The translations under genes were made by a program, and so were the position numbers. A model generated the notes under the pieces. That model saw only the letters and a program-made list of their open reading frames with translations. It did not search any database and had not been told where the DNA came from. 28,942 nt of DNA from a virus: IMG/VR virus record IMGVR_UViG_3300017744_000100, positions 1 through 28,942 of that record. One strand, 5' to 3'. Below are positions 1 through 7,505 of this stretch, in pieces (within the stretch, counting starts at the first letter, position 1; each line of letters opens with the position of its first letter).

Positions 1-654
1 ACTAGTATTTGTGTTCCTATATACTTTGTCAAAGTCAAGTCCGAGCTCATCACAACACCTGGCTCCATCCTGAAGAATGTCAAACTTATCACCATCAAGA
101 TAAGGGGTAATATAGCTAACGCGCTCAGCGTCCCAATTACCTTCGGTGAAGGCTGTATAGTCAGCGTCCCTGAATTCTTGTCTACAATCAGGATAAATTG
201 CATGATCGCCTGCATGAATACCCATTGCGATATTGACTTTTGTATCTTTTTCATTTGCTACTGATAATGCTACTGCTTGAATAATTGATGAAAATATTTT
301 ATTACGGTTAGGAACAACTGTTTCCTTCATATTATCTTGTTCATAGTGTCCTTCGGGCACTTCATCTCCACCTTCTACAAGGGCACTATTAAGCATAGGG
401 GCCAAACCATCAAGTTTAATGGTTCCGTATTTTACTTTAGGGTATACTTTAACTAAATTCCCATCTAAATTAGGTTGAATAGCTTTTTCATTAATATAAT
501 CTACTAATGATTGGGCACGTTCAAGTTCTACTCTATGTTTTTGCCCATAATCGAAAGACAGTGCTGTTACCTCATAGCCATCTGCCAATAACCTTAGTAA
601 CACTGTGGAGCTGTCCATACCTCCACTTAATGATAGTACTGCTTGTTTATTCAT
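1..654 (-). CDS. queC: 7-cyano-7-deazaguanine (preQ0) synthase QueC, C-terminus cut by window edge
   Basis: QueC converts 7-carboxy-7-deazaguanine to preQ0 using ATP and ammonia. I translated this frame from the ATG at 654; it stays open to base 1 (218 codons). The PP-loop ATP-binding motif SGGMDSS lies at residues 10-16, followed by LSFDYGQKH, a typical QueC segment, and by VPNRN, IAMGIHAGDH and YPDCRQEF, which match the conserved core. The C-terminal zinc-binding cysteine cluster would lie beyond the window, so its presence cannot be judged. The start overlaps the stop of the upstream nuclease gene by four bases (ATGA), implying translational coupling. Together with the queD-like and dpdA-like genes just upstream, it points to a DNA-modification role, although host tRNA queuosine synthesis is an alternative use of the same product. 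Confidence 0.95.
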   Translation of the reverse strand, partial: MNKQAVLSLSGGMDSSTVLLRLLADGYEVTALSFDYGQKHRVELERAQSLVDYINEKAIQPNLDGNLVKVYPKVKYGTIKLDGLAPMLNSALVEGGDEVPEGHYEQDNMKETVVPNRNKIFSSIIQAVALSVANEKDTKVNIAMGIHAGDHAIYPDCRQEFRDADYTAFTEGNWDAERVSYITPYLDGDKFDILQDGARCCDELGLDFDKVYRNTNTS

Positions 655-1130
655 TTTTTATCGTTGTTTTCTACGTTTAAATGTTGGTCTTTAGTTTCAT
701 GGGTCCAAATACCATCAGCATTATATTCATGCCAGTATACTCTATTTTTCTGGATAGCATCTTTAATATTACGTTGCCTTTGGTTTAAATTACTTTCACC
801 ACTTTTAACTTCGAGAAAATGTACTGCGCATTTTTTCTTGGATCCCATATCTGTAAACGCAATATAATCAATAGGATTACCAAAAAATCTTATATCATTA
901 GGGTTGATTGGAAAATTTTCCATAAATGGTACATAGTGTTCGATTGTTTTTCCAAAACTAACAGCTCTAGATCTTTGATATGCATCTTCTCTAATTGCTT
1001 TTTCCTCTTTCATTTTCCACTTAGCCAATTGTGCTTCGGCCTTTCGTTCAGCAAGCTTATCATGGCTGAAATACACATATGCTGCAAACGCTAATGCACA
1101 TATAGTAATTGTAATTAAGACTAAATTCAT
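651..1130 (-). CDS. Membrane-anchored PD-(D/E)XK nuclease, Holliday-junction-resolvase-related
   Basis: This 159-aa protein starts with one hydrophobic segment (residues 3-21), then a charged, probably coiled-coil stretch (about 24-50), then a compact nuclease-like domain. The core has GKTIEHYVPF (60-69), RFFGNPIDYIAF (81-92) and FLEVKSG (105-111). D88, E107 and K109 fit the catalytic PD-(D/E)XK pattern, and E64 fits the helix-1 acidic residue. The pattern resembles the family annotated as predicted endonucleases distantly related to archaeal Holliday junction resolvases. It overlaps both neighbours by four bases (ATGA), so it is translated within the deazaguanine gene cluster. Its substrate is unknown. 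It could process recombination intermediates, or act on DNA that lacks the modification; the second idea is speculation. Confidence 0.75.
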   Translation of the reverse strand: MNLVLITITICALAFAAYVYFSHDKLAERKAEAQLAKWKMKEEKAIREDAYQRSRAVSFGKTIEHYVPFMENFPINPNDIRFFGNPIDYIAFTDMGSKKKCAVHFLEVKSGESNLNQRQRNIKDAIQKNRVYWHEYNADGIWTHETKDQHLNVENNDKK

Positions 1131-1918
1131 AAATTATTAATTTTTCTAAACATCTTAGTGTTGTATAAAATGTTTTCTATTTGTTTGGGGTTTATTTCGC
1201 GAGTAAAATTCTCGTCAATTTTTTCTTTGTCTTTATGTAATAAACCCCCTTCAGAATACCTAATTCCTTTTAAACCATGTATAACTGGGTTAGAAGTATC
1301 TATAGATTCTATAAATTTAAAATCCTTATAATAAAGGTATTCTTGAGGTAAATTACACCCTAAAAGATGAACTCTATCCATATCACTTATAAGTTTATCT
1401 TTATAAAGGTTAGTAATAGTTTTTAAACGACCCATCATTTTAGCTACATATGGGTTTGGGTGTTTAAAACATTCCTCAAACCAAGATGCCCCATAACTAA
1501 AAGATATTTTTTGGTAACCAAACCATTTGTATGATTGGTAGCTATTTACAAAATCTGAATATGATTTACCCTGTACAACGGCTACTTTAGTTGTATTATC
1601 AGGTACTTCTATACTTGCCCATATTTTAGCGTTTCTTACGCTATAAGTGGCATTTTCCCAGACATCGGGGATAATAAATTCGTTAGGTTCTAATTCAGAA
1701 ACCCAATGTAACAAACGTGATGTATCATATGCTTCTCCTAATTCATGTAGTGAGTTATCCATAATTATATATCTACCCTTTTCTTTAGCTTGTCTAAAAT
1801 AGGCCTCATATTCGGGATACTTATCTAGTAAGTGGGGTAAGCAATAATCATAATCGTTAAAGGTTTCAGATAACCCTAAAAGCTGTAAAGGTACTTCGTG
1901 TGATACTTTAACCTTCAT
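1127..1918 (-). CDS. dpdA: DpdA-like DNA 7-deazaguanine transglycosylase (TGT-fold base-exchange enzyme)
   Basis: This 263-aa protein resembles phage DpdA proteins, distant relatives of tRNA-guanine transglycosylase that swap guanine in DNA for a 7-deazaguanine. Visible signatures are MDNSLHELG (residues 53-61, candidate acid D54), IIPDVW (82-87, D85) and IESIDTSNP (203-211). In the last, D207 sits where the catalytic nucleophile Asp of the TGT barrel is expected. The zinc-binding Cys/His motif of tRNA-acting TGT enzymes is absent: there are only three scattered cysteines (26, 150, 188) and no CxCxxC. That fits a DNA-acting phage form better than a tRNA-acting one. It overlaps the queD-like gene by 11 bases upstream and the nuclease gene by four downstream. 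The assignment rests on motif memory plus the queD/queC context, without a profile search. Confidence 0.75.
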   Translation of the reverse strand: MKVKVSHEVPLQLLGLSETFNDYDYCLPHLLDKYPEYEAYFRQAKEKGRYIIMDNSLHELGEAYDTSRLLHWVSELEPNEFIIPDVWENATYSVRNAKIWASIEVPDNTTKVAVVQGKSYSDFVNSYQSYKWFGYQKISFSYGASWFEECFKHPNPYVAKMMGRLKTITNLYKDKLISDMDRVHLLGCNLPQEYLYYKDFKFIESIDTSNPVIHGLKGIRYSEGGLLHKDKEKIDENFTREINPKQIENILYNTKMFRKINNL

Positions 1919-2372
1919 ATATAGCAGTATTTTTACCGTGTTCCATAAATTCTACTTTAGCAATCTTGACTCTCCCATCTGTTTCTTCTTGAACAAATGG
2001 ATTAAGCTTATCAAAAATAAACTTAGCAAACTGTTCAGCACCAGTAGCTGGAATTTCCCTTAATTGAATTATCCCATCTTCGTCCATCTTTCTAAAATGT
2101 TCAAGATAAGGATCATCAGTTGCTACTACTGTGGTGTGATCAAACATATAATCCATCCACATTTTAGCACTCATACCATCAATTTCGGTTTTAGCACGTT
2201 TCATACCACCAAAATCCCATACCCAATTTTTTTCATCTAATTCTCCTTCGAACCAAACTCTAAAACTAACCCCATATCCATGAAGGAATCTACAGTGTGT
2301 TCCTGTTGCTTTCCATTGACGAAACACTGTACTGAATCCGTCAAATAATTTTGTTGATTGAAATTTTCCCAT
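1908..2372 (-). CDS. queD: QueD-like 6-carboxy-tetrahydropterin synthase, divergent zinc site
   Basis: QueD converts dihydroneopterin triphosphate to 6-carboxy-tetrahydropterin, the second step towards preQ0. The 154-aa length and motif order fit the PTPS/QueD fold: THCRFLHGYG (25-34), LDEKNWVWDFGGMK (45-58), FDHTTVV (77-83), a PATGAEQFAKFIF helix (108-120) and a final FMEHGKNTAIYEG. The catalytic-type C27, H79 and a C-terminal Glu (E141 or E144) are kept. Of the usual three zinc histidines only H31 is clear: the first is replaced in FSTVFRQW (Phe at the expected place) and HGH has become HGY (Y33). H26 could substitute as a ligand. I recall similar FRQW/HGY forms in bacteria and phages annotated as PTPS-family proteins, so this is probably a subfamily rather than a dead enzyme. 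It precedes dpdA with an 11-base overlap. Confidence 0.82.
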   Translation of the reverse strand: MGKFQSTKLFDGFSTVFRQWKATGTHCRFLHGYGVSFRVWFEGELDEKNWVWDFGGMKRAKTEIDGMSAKMWMDYMFDHTTVVATDDPYLEHFRKMDEDGIIQLREIPATGAEQFAKFIFDKLNPFVQEETDGRVKIAKVEFMEHGKNTAIYEG

Positions 2373-2375
2373 ATT

Positions 2376-2903
2376 TTATTGTATTAAAGGGTTTTTAGGG
2401 GGCCTACCTCGCCCACGACGTTTTATAGGCATACTTTCAAGTATAGACACATTTTTAATACCTTTAAGTTCAGCATAAAAATAGTACATTTCCTCAAGAG
2501 TGCCATCAAATTTTTCCATAACCGCAACTATATCCTCCTTTGAACCACCAAAAGTAATAGTAAATTGTTTTACAATTTCTCTAAGGCGTTTTTCTTCAGC
2601 TTCGTAACCATCTTTAATAAGTAGATTTTTACGTTTAGTATATTTTCTTTTAATGCTATTAGCTTCTGCTAGAAAATTTTGGGAATCTTTAAATAAATGA
2701 CGTACTGAATTAATTTCTTCTTCAGCCCAGTGATCCTCCCACTTAGCTTGTTCAAAATATGGGGGGTAATCAAAGTCACCATTTTGGATACGCTCAATTA
2801 ATGGTTTATAATGGTGAAGCATTTGGTGAGTTGGGAAACGTCTCCACCAATAAAATGGGCTACGTTTCCTGTGTGTCGGTTTCGGGGGAATTTTCTTCGC
2901 CAT
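2376..2903 (-). CDS. Unknown basic protein with C-terminal AT-hook-like motif
   Basis: I do not recognise this 175-aa protein. Its N-terminus is rich in basic and aromatic residues (KPTHRKRSPFYWWRRFPTHQ, residues 8-27). The middle (about 60-150) is charged and mostly helical in character. The C-terminus carries KRRGRGRPPKNP, an AT-hook-like RGRP motif that in other proteins inserts into the DNA minor groove. The protein ends three bases before the queD-like gene starts, so it probably shares that transcript. DNA binding is inferred from the tail only. A link to the DNA-modification genes downstream, for example bringing an enzyme to DNA, is possible but unsupported beyond position. Confidence 0.7.
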   Translation of the reverse strand: MAKKIPPKPTHRKRSPFYWWRRFPTHQMLHHYKPLIERIQNGDFDYPPYFEQAKWEDHWAEEEINSVRHLFKDSQNFLAEANSIKRKYTKRKNLLIKDGYEAEEKRLREIVKQFTITFGGSKEDIVAVMEKFDGTLEEMYYFYAELKGIKNVSILESMPIKRRGRGRPPKNPLIQ

Positions 2904-3051
2904 AACGTTTTCTTAATTCTTGTTGTAATAAGGTACTTTCTTCTTTTAAGGAATCCACATCATCCAAAGAAGAATCTTCCATTTTTTTAAAGAGATCCAT
3001 AATTTTATTTAAATCTCCTAGTAACTGTTCTAATTCTTTATCTGCTTCCAT
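2860..3051 (-). CDS. Small acidic, helical protein of unknown function
   Basis: This 63-aa frame encodes a strongly charged, probably coiled-coil peptide with heptad-like leucines (LEQLLGDLNKIMDLFKKM, residues 7-24, and LKEESTLLQQELRKR, 35-49). It begins just downstream of a hairpin terminator, with a TATATTTAC promoter-like stretch and an A/T-rich leader before the ATG at 3051. It overlaps the next gene by 44 bases in another frame, which is long for this genome. Its position as first gene after a terminator and its sensible composition favour a real gene. I do not recognise a family. Confidence 0.6.
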   Translation of the reverse strand: MEADKELEQLLGDLNKIMDLFKKMEDSSLDDVDSLKEESTLLQQELRKRYGEENSPETDTQET

Positions 3052-3060
3052 AATAATGTA

Positions 3061-3093
3061 AATATAAAAAAGGGCTTGGAATTAACCAAGCCC
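3061..3093 (-). terminator. Rho-independent terminator after the replication/RNR module
   Basis: An 8-bp perfect stem GGGCTTGG/CCAAGCCC (3072-3079 with 3086-3093) encloses a 6-nt loop. On the minus strand it is followed at once by TTTTTTATATT. It lies 23 bases downstream of the small membrane gene stop and 20 bases upstream of the 63-aa gene start, so it separates the nrd genes from the deazaguanine cluster. Confidence 0.85.
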
Positions 3094-3115
3094 CCTTTCA
3101 AAAATAGTAAAAAGT

Positions 3116-3391
3116 TTAAAGTTCGGTTGGGGTAAATCCTACTCTGTTTAAAAGTTTTAAAAGTGGCTCTGTTTTAAAGAAAGCACACGCTACAAAATAT
3201 GTAGGTAATACCCAGTGAAAAAACTTAAAATTAAAAGTTACACCTACTACTAATAAAATAGCAAATAGCAAGTATAAAGCTCTAAGGCCTGTCCAGGCTT
3301 TCCAGTTTTTAAAGTTTAACCATTCTAATAAAAGAATACCTTTTAAGGTAGTCCATCCGTTTACGAAAAATTGTTTAATTAATTCTAACAT
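3116..3391 (-). CDS. Small membrane protein, unknown function
   Basis: This 91-aa protein has a hydrophobic stretch at about residues 38-56 (LRALYLLFAILLVVGVTF), probably continuing into a second short one around 60-72 (WVLPTYFVACAFF), preceded by aromatic and basic residues. No signal-peptide cleavage pattern is obvious, so it is probably a one- or two-pass inner-membrane protein. It follows nrdA by 25 bases with an A/T-rich leader and is the last gene before a strong terminator. It could be a holin-like or superinfection-type protein, but nothing in the sequence decides this and no lysis genes are adjacent. Confidence 0.7.
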   Translation of the reverse strand: MLELIKQFFVNGWTTLKGILLLEWLNFKNWKAWTGLRALYLLFAILLVVGVTFNFKFFHWVLPTYFVACAFFKTEPLLKLLNRVGFTPTEL

Positions 3392-3416
3392 GTTTTATAA
3401 ATTTTAAATAAATATA

Positions 3417-5126
3417 TTAACCATCACAAGAAACACATTCTGCTGTTCGAGATCCTAAATCTCCTTTAATAACAGAATCCGTTCTAAGATAGTAAAGGGT
3501 TTTAACTCCTAATTTCCAAGCTTCCATATGACATTGATTTATCCATTTAGGGGAATCAGTAGGATCAAAGCTTAGATTAAGTGATTGTGTTTGGTCGATG
3601 TATTTTTGTCTAATAGCTGATTGACGAACTAGTTCAAGTTGATTTACTTCACTAAAAGTTAAAAATACTTCTTTTTCTTCTTCAGTAAGAATATCGTGAG
3701 GGAGATTTTGTACTGACCCATTATCGGCAAGAATTTGGTCCCAAACTTTTTCAGTATTTTTATCTTTAGACTTTAGTAACTCTTCTAATTCTTTATTTTT
3801 AACGATAAATGTTCCTTTGGCACCATTAAATGTATAAATATTAGCTGGAATAGGTTCAATACCTGCTGAACAACTATTTAATCTAGAATTAGATACAGTT
3901 GGGGCAATAGCAAGTAAGTGGGTATTCCTCATACCTGTACCTTTGCACCATACAGGTTCACCATATTCTTGGGCTAATTCTCTTGATGTTGCTTCTGCTT
4001 TTTGTCTAATGTCACTAAACAAAGTATGAGTCCAAGCTGTTGATGCAATTGAATTAAATGGTAATCCTTTCTTCTGTAGAAATGAATGCCATCCCATAAC
4101 TCCTAAACCAAGTGCTCTACCTTTTTGGGCATGTCTATGGGTACGGATCATTGAATCCTTGCCATTTGATTTATCTATAAATTCTTGCATAACTCCGTCG
4201 AGGAACCTAATTGAGGTTTCAACAACGTCTGTGTCTTTCCACTCATCATACTTTGCAAGATTGAGGGAGCTAAGACAGCAGATAAAGGAATGTTCTTCAT
4301 CGGTGTGTAATGTTATTTCTGTACAGATGTTAGTCATAGTAACATCAAGATTATTCATTGCGTATGCTAAAGGATTGTTTTTATTAACATTATCCTTAAA
4401 CATAATGTAGGGTTCACCAGTTTCGACTCTAGTTTTTAAAATATCAAGCCATAATGACATAGCTTCACTGTCTCTATCTTGTAAACGACGCATAAAAGCA
4501 TCATCTACAACTACACATTGATGGAGATTAAGGCATTGTCTGTTAGGATCACCTTTAGGTCTGCGAATTTGCATAAATTCTTTAATATCAGGGTGGTTGA
4601 TATCTAAATTTACTGAAGCTGCACCTCTACGAACTGAACCTTGGTTAGTTGCAATAATTGCTGAATCATAAATTTTACACCAAGGTACTACACCTTCGGA
4701 TTTACCATTACCTGTAATTTCAGTTCCTCTAGGGCGAATTCGACTTGTTGAAATACCCACACCACCTCCAAGTGCTGTAAGTTTCATAAGTTCAGCGTTT
4801 GTTAATCCAATTCCCCTAATGCTATCAGGTGTATCGATACCAAAACAAGAGATAGGCAAACCCCTATCGGTCCCAGTGTTAGATAACACGGGAGAAGCAA
4901 GGCCAATCCAACCATTCCAAATATATTTGAAGAACTTATTTTCAAGCTCAGGTCTGCGTATCCTTTCGGAGATAGCTTTTGCGACTCGTCTGTATGCTTT
5001 TCTTGGTGTTTCATCTGGCAATAAATACCCTTTTGAAATAGTTGCTACACCTACTTCATCCATCCATTCGGGAAAGTCCTTTCCCTTCACCCATTGGGTG
5101 GTATCTGCTACTAAATTTCCGTCCAT
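3417..5126 (-). CDS. nrdA: Ribonucleoside-diphosphate reductase, large (alpha) subunit
   Basis: The alpha subunit reduces ribonucleotides to deoxyribonucleotides for phage DNA synthesis. Key class I residues are visible: PISCFGI (C94, substrate-site cysteine); NICTE (N266, C268, E270, the radical cysteine triad); FICCLSSLNL (C283/C284, partner cysteine); TLYYLRT (Y545/Y546, radical-transfer tyrosines); and a C-terminal CVSC pair (564/567) for re-reduction. At 569 aa it is much shorter than E. coli NrdA. The N-terminal ATP-cone domain is missing, so dATP feedback through that domain is not expected. The gene starts three bases after nrdB ends, so the two subunits are co-translated from one message. 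Confidence 0.97.
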   Translation of the reverse strand: MDGNLVADTTQWVKGKDFPEWMDEVGVATISKGYLLPDETPRKAYRRVAKAISERIRRPELENKFFKYIWNGWIGLASPVLSNTGTDRGLPISCFGIDTPDSIRGIGLTNAELMKLTALGGGVGISTSRIRPRGTEITGNGKSEGVVPWCKIYDSAIIATNQGSVRRGAASVNLDINHPDIKEFMQIRRPKGDPNRQCLNLHQCVVVDDAFMRRLQDRDSEAMSLWLDILKTRVETGEPYIMFKDNVNKNNPLAYAMNNLDVTMTNICTEITLHTDEEHSFICCLSSLNLAKYDEWKDTDVVETSIRFLDGVMQEFIDKSNGKDSMIRTHRHAQKGRALGLGVMGWHSFLQKKGLPFNSIASTAWTHTLFSDIRQKAEATSRELAQEYGEPVWCKGTGMRNTHLLAIAPTVSNSRLNSCSAGIEPIPANIYTFNGAKGTFIVKNKELEELLKSKDKNTEKVWDQILADNGSVQNLPHDILTEEEKEVFLTFSEVNQLELVRQSAIRQKYIDQTQSLNLSFDPTDSPKWINQCHMEAWKLGVKTLYYLRTDSVIKGDLGSRTAECVSCDG

Positions 5127-5129
5127 AAT

Positions 5130-6113
5130 TTAAAATATTGATTCGTCCCAGGACATATTGCCCTTAGAATAGTTAGTTACTCGACTTGCAAAGAAGTCAG
5201 TGTGTTGTTTACCTGCTGATAAAGAATCAAACCATTTCATTCTTTTAAGAGCATTAGGATCAATCCCATTAACAACACCATCATAACCCAAATCTCCCAT
5301 TTTAGTATTAACTCTATGTTTAATAAATGAAATTAAATCATCTTTATTACACCCTTCTAAATCACCCATTTCATATACTTTTTCTATAAAATCAAGTTCA
5401 AGTTGTAAAGAAAGTAATGCGGCTTCTGTTATTGCGGTTTTGAGCTCCGGAGTGTTGAGCTCAGGGTTTTCCTCGATAAGTGTTCTAAATAACCAGCATC
5501 CTGCATCTGAGTGCATTGATTCGTCTCTAATAGACCATTCAACAATTTGACCCACTCCCTTAAGTCGGTTTCGCATCTTAAAAGAGAGTAGTATGGCGAA
5601 TGACGAAAATAAATTGACTCCTTCTGTGAAGGCAGAGAATATGGCAAGTGACTTGGCAATTTCATGCCAATCCTTTTCGCCACTAAAACTATCCCTAACA
5701 GACATAAGATTTTCAATTTTAGCCATCGTAGTTTCATCTTCGAGAAATTCTGAGAAGTCATCAAGTCCAAGTTCTTCATTTAATAGTGAATATGCTTCGG
5801 CGTGTATAGTTTCCATAGCCCCAAAAGTAGTCGCCATTGCTATGATTTCAGGTTTTCTAAACCATTTAGTCACTAACCCTGTCCAGTAGTCATTTACTAC
5901 TGTTTCTGTTTGTGCAAAACCTTTTAAAATAGAACCAATTATATTTTTTTCTGTTTCGTTTAAATTTTGTTTCCAATCGTTAATATCACTCATCATTGGA
6001 ACTTCTGTATGAATCCAATGAGCTTGTTGTTGTTTAAGCCAATAGTCAGCCGCTTCGGGATATTCAAAGGGTTTATAGACAATTCTCTCTTTTTTTAGGT
6101 CTTTTTTTGCCAT
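5130..6113 (-). CDS. nrdB: Ribonucleoside-diphosphate reductase, small (beta) subunit
   Basis: The 327-aa beta subunit holds the di-iron centre and tyrosyl radical used by NrdA. The expected ligands can be read off: E70 (FAQTETVV), E101 and H104 (METIHAEAY), E164 (FTEGV), and E198 and H201 (RDESMHSD). The radical tyrosine is Y108, seven residues after E101 as in E. coli. A Tyr rather than Phe or Leu at this place argues for a normal class Ia-like radical. The order nrdB-nrdA is the reverse of the E. coli operon. A 48-base gap with A/T-rich promoter-like text (TATATACTGTATTTATC) separates it from the upstream helicase gene. Confidence 0.97.
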   Translation of the reverse strand: MAKKDLKKERIVYKPFEYPEAADYWLKQQQAHWIHTEVPMMSDINDWKQNLNETEKNIIGSILKGFAQTETVVNDYWTGLVTKWFRKPEIIAMATTFGAMETIHAEAYSLLNEELGLDDFSEFLEDETTMAKIENLMSVRDSFSGEKDWHEIAKSLAIFSAFTEGVNLFSSFAILLSFKMRNRLKGVGQIVEWSIRDESMHSDAGCWLFRTLIEENPELNTPELKTAITEAALLSLQLELDFIEKVYEMGDLEGCNKDDLISFIKHRVNTKMGDLGYDGVVNGIDPNALKRMKWFDSLSAGKQHTDFFASRVTNYSKGNMSWDESIF

Positions 6114-6161
6114 TTTGTCTTATGATTTCTGTTAGTGTAGTGATAAATACAGTATATACCA

Positions 6162-7505
6162 CTAGAGATTAAATATATTTTCAGCAGCCCTCTGGAGATT
6201 CCTTCTTTCGTTTCCCGTAAATCCAGCTCCATCAGGGCCGCTTGGTTCTTCGTTACTTATGCGATCTGTAAATGTTATTTTCCCCATTGAGGTATCCATA
6301 AGAGCATTAAATGTTAAACCATCAGCTCCATATCTATTTTTCATAACATGGAATCTTCCTGTACCATTTTCTTTATCTTCTGTTTTTCTTGATAGTGAAA
6401 GGGCAAAGTCTGAAATCATAATTTTGGAATAACTTTCAGCGATTTGGTCTCCTTGAATGATATTATCTCGAGCTGCTGATCTATTGCTTTGAGATGCTGT
6501 CCAAATTGGGATTTTTAATTCAGTAGCCATACCTCTTAATGAAGTATAGATATCATCTAATCGATCTCGTTTTTCTTTTCCATTTTTGGTGTATAAAAGG
6601 TCTGCGTAATCTAACACGATAAGGTCAGGTTCAATACCTTGGCCACGACATTTATCTATATGCGCTAATATCGTATTTACATTGGCTTTACCTGCAGGAT
6701 ATTGTTTAATATATAACTTTCCTCGTAGGTTTTCTAATTCCTTTTTAACTTCTGACTTATGGATTTTAATATCTCCAACAGGAATCTCTGTAAAGAAGGC
6801 ATCATATCTTTGACCAACATACATGTCTGAAAGTTCAAGGGTATAATGTAAAACTGTATACCCTAACTTAACAGCATGTCCTCCTAAAGCAACTAATGCC
6901 CATGATTTACCACCACCTGGGTTACCTACAAGTAAGGCAAGATCACCTGTTCCTATACCACCATTTAAAAGGTGGTTAATTTCACCCCATGGTGTTTCAA
7001 TAGTATTCCTAGCTTCTTCCTTATATCGTTCCTCAATTTCATCCATATAATCATGTCCAAGATTCTTTTCTACACCTGCTTTAAGTGCATTATCAATAAG
7101 ACGACGAATATCTTCATAATTCCCTATTTCAAGTAGATCAACGGAGGAAAGAAGGGCAGATTTAAGTGTTTGGTTCCGACAGAAATCAAGAAAAGTTTGT
7201 TTGACATAATCTAAATCAGGGGATTTAGTAGATTTAAATGTTTCTTTAAGTTGTTCTTTTACAGCAACTTGTTGAATTTCATTTCTAATATTTTCTACTT
7301 CAACCTTAAATACCTCCATTGTAGGAGTGGTCCTAAATTCGTTAAAATATTCAAGGGTTTTTGATATAATCCACTTATTTGCTTCATTATCAAAGAAATC
7401 AGGTGAAACTATATCTGCAACTTGTTGTAAAAATTCTTTATCCTTAACTAATACCGAGAGGGTTTTAATTTGAAAATTATGTCCGTATTGTTCTAACTTA
7501 CTCAT
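6162..7505 (-). CDS. dnaB: DnaB-type replicative DNA helicase (T4 gp41 counterpart)
   Basis: This 447-aa protein is a RecA-fold hexameric helicase that unwinds DNA at the phage fork. It has Walker A GNPGGGKS (194-201), Walker B LIVLDYADLL (295-304), a downstream ASQSNR segment typical of DnaB motif H3, and ISDFALSLSRK near the arginine-finger region. The N-terminal half (1-150) is helical, as in DnaB/gp41 N-terminal domains. Its start overlaps the end of the 5' nuclease gene by eight bases, continuing the run uvsX, nuclease, helicase. No primase gene is visible in the window. Confidence 0.93.
   Translation of the reverse strand: MSKLEQYGHNFQIKTLSVLVKDKEFLQQVADIVSPDFFDNEANKWIISKTLEYFNEFRTTPTMEVFKVEVENIRNEIQQVAVKEQLKETFKSTKSPDLDYVKQTFLDFCRNQTLKSALLSSVDLLEIGNYEDIRRLIDNALKAGVEKNLGHDYMDEIEERYKEEARNTIETPWGEINHLLNGGIGTGDLALLVGNPGGGKSWALVALGGHAVKLGYTVLHYTLELSDMYVGQRYDAFFTEIPVGDIKIHKSEVKKELENLRGKLYIKQYPAGKANVNTILAHIDKCRGQGIEPDLIVLDYADLLYTKNGKEKRDRLDDIYTSLRGMATELKIPIWTASQSNRSAARDNIIQGDQIAESYSKIMISDFALSLSRKTEDKENGTGRFHVMKNRYGADGLTFNALMDTSMGKITFTDRISNEEPSGPDGAGFTGNERRNLQRAAENIFNL

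Noticed and set aside
643-1094. Plus-strand frames opposite the nuclease-like gene
   Set aside because: They are antisense to a gene with clear PD-(D/E)XK motifs and tight coupling on both sides, and they have hydrophobic, Cys/Phe-rich products typical of antisense translation.
1127-1918. Archaeosine or queuosine tRNA-guanine transglycosylase
   Set aside because: The zinc-binding Cys/His motif is absent and the protein is much shorter than bacterial TGT, so a DNA-acting DpdA-like enzyme fits better.
4802-5014. 70-codon minus-strand frame inside nrdA with membrane-like residues
   Set aside because: It lies in another frame within a highly conserved catalytic gene and ends with no gene-like context, so it is a shadow frame.
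5429-5779. 116-codon minus-strand frame inside nrdB
   Set aside because: It overlaps the di-iron ligand region of nrdB in another frame, and its product has no recognisable pattern.
6114-6161. Possible tRNA or operator in the gap before nrdB
   Set aside because: The gap is only 48 bases, too short for a tRNA, and the only symmetry is a 5-bp TAGTG/CACTA pair, too weak to call.
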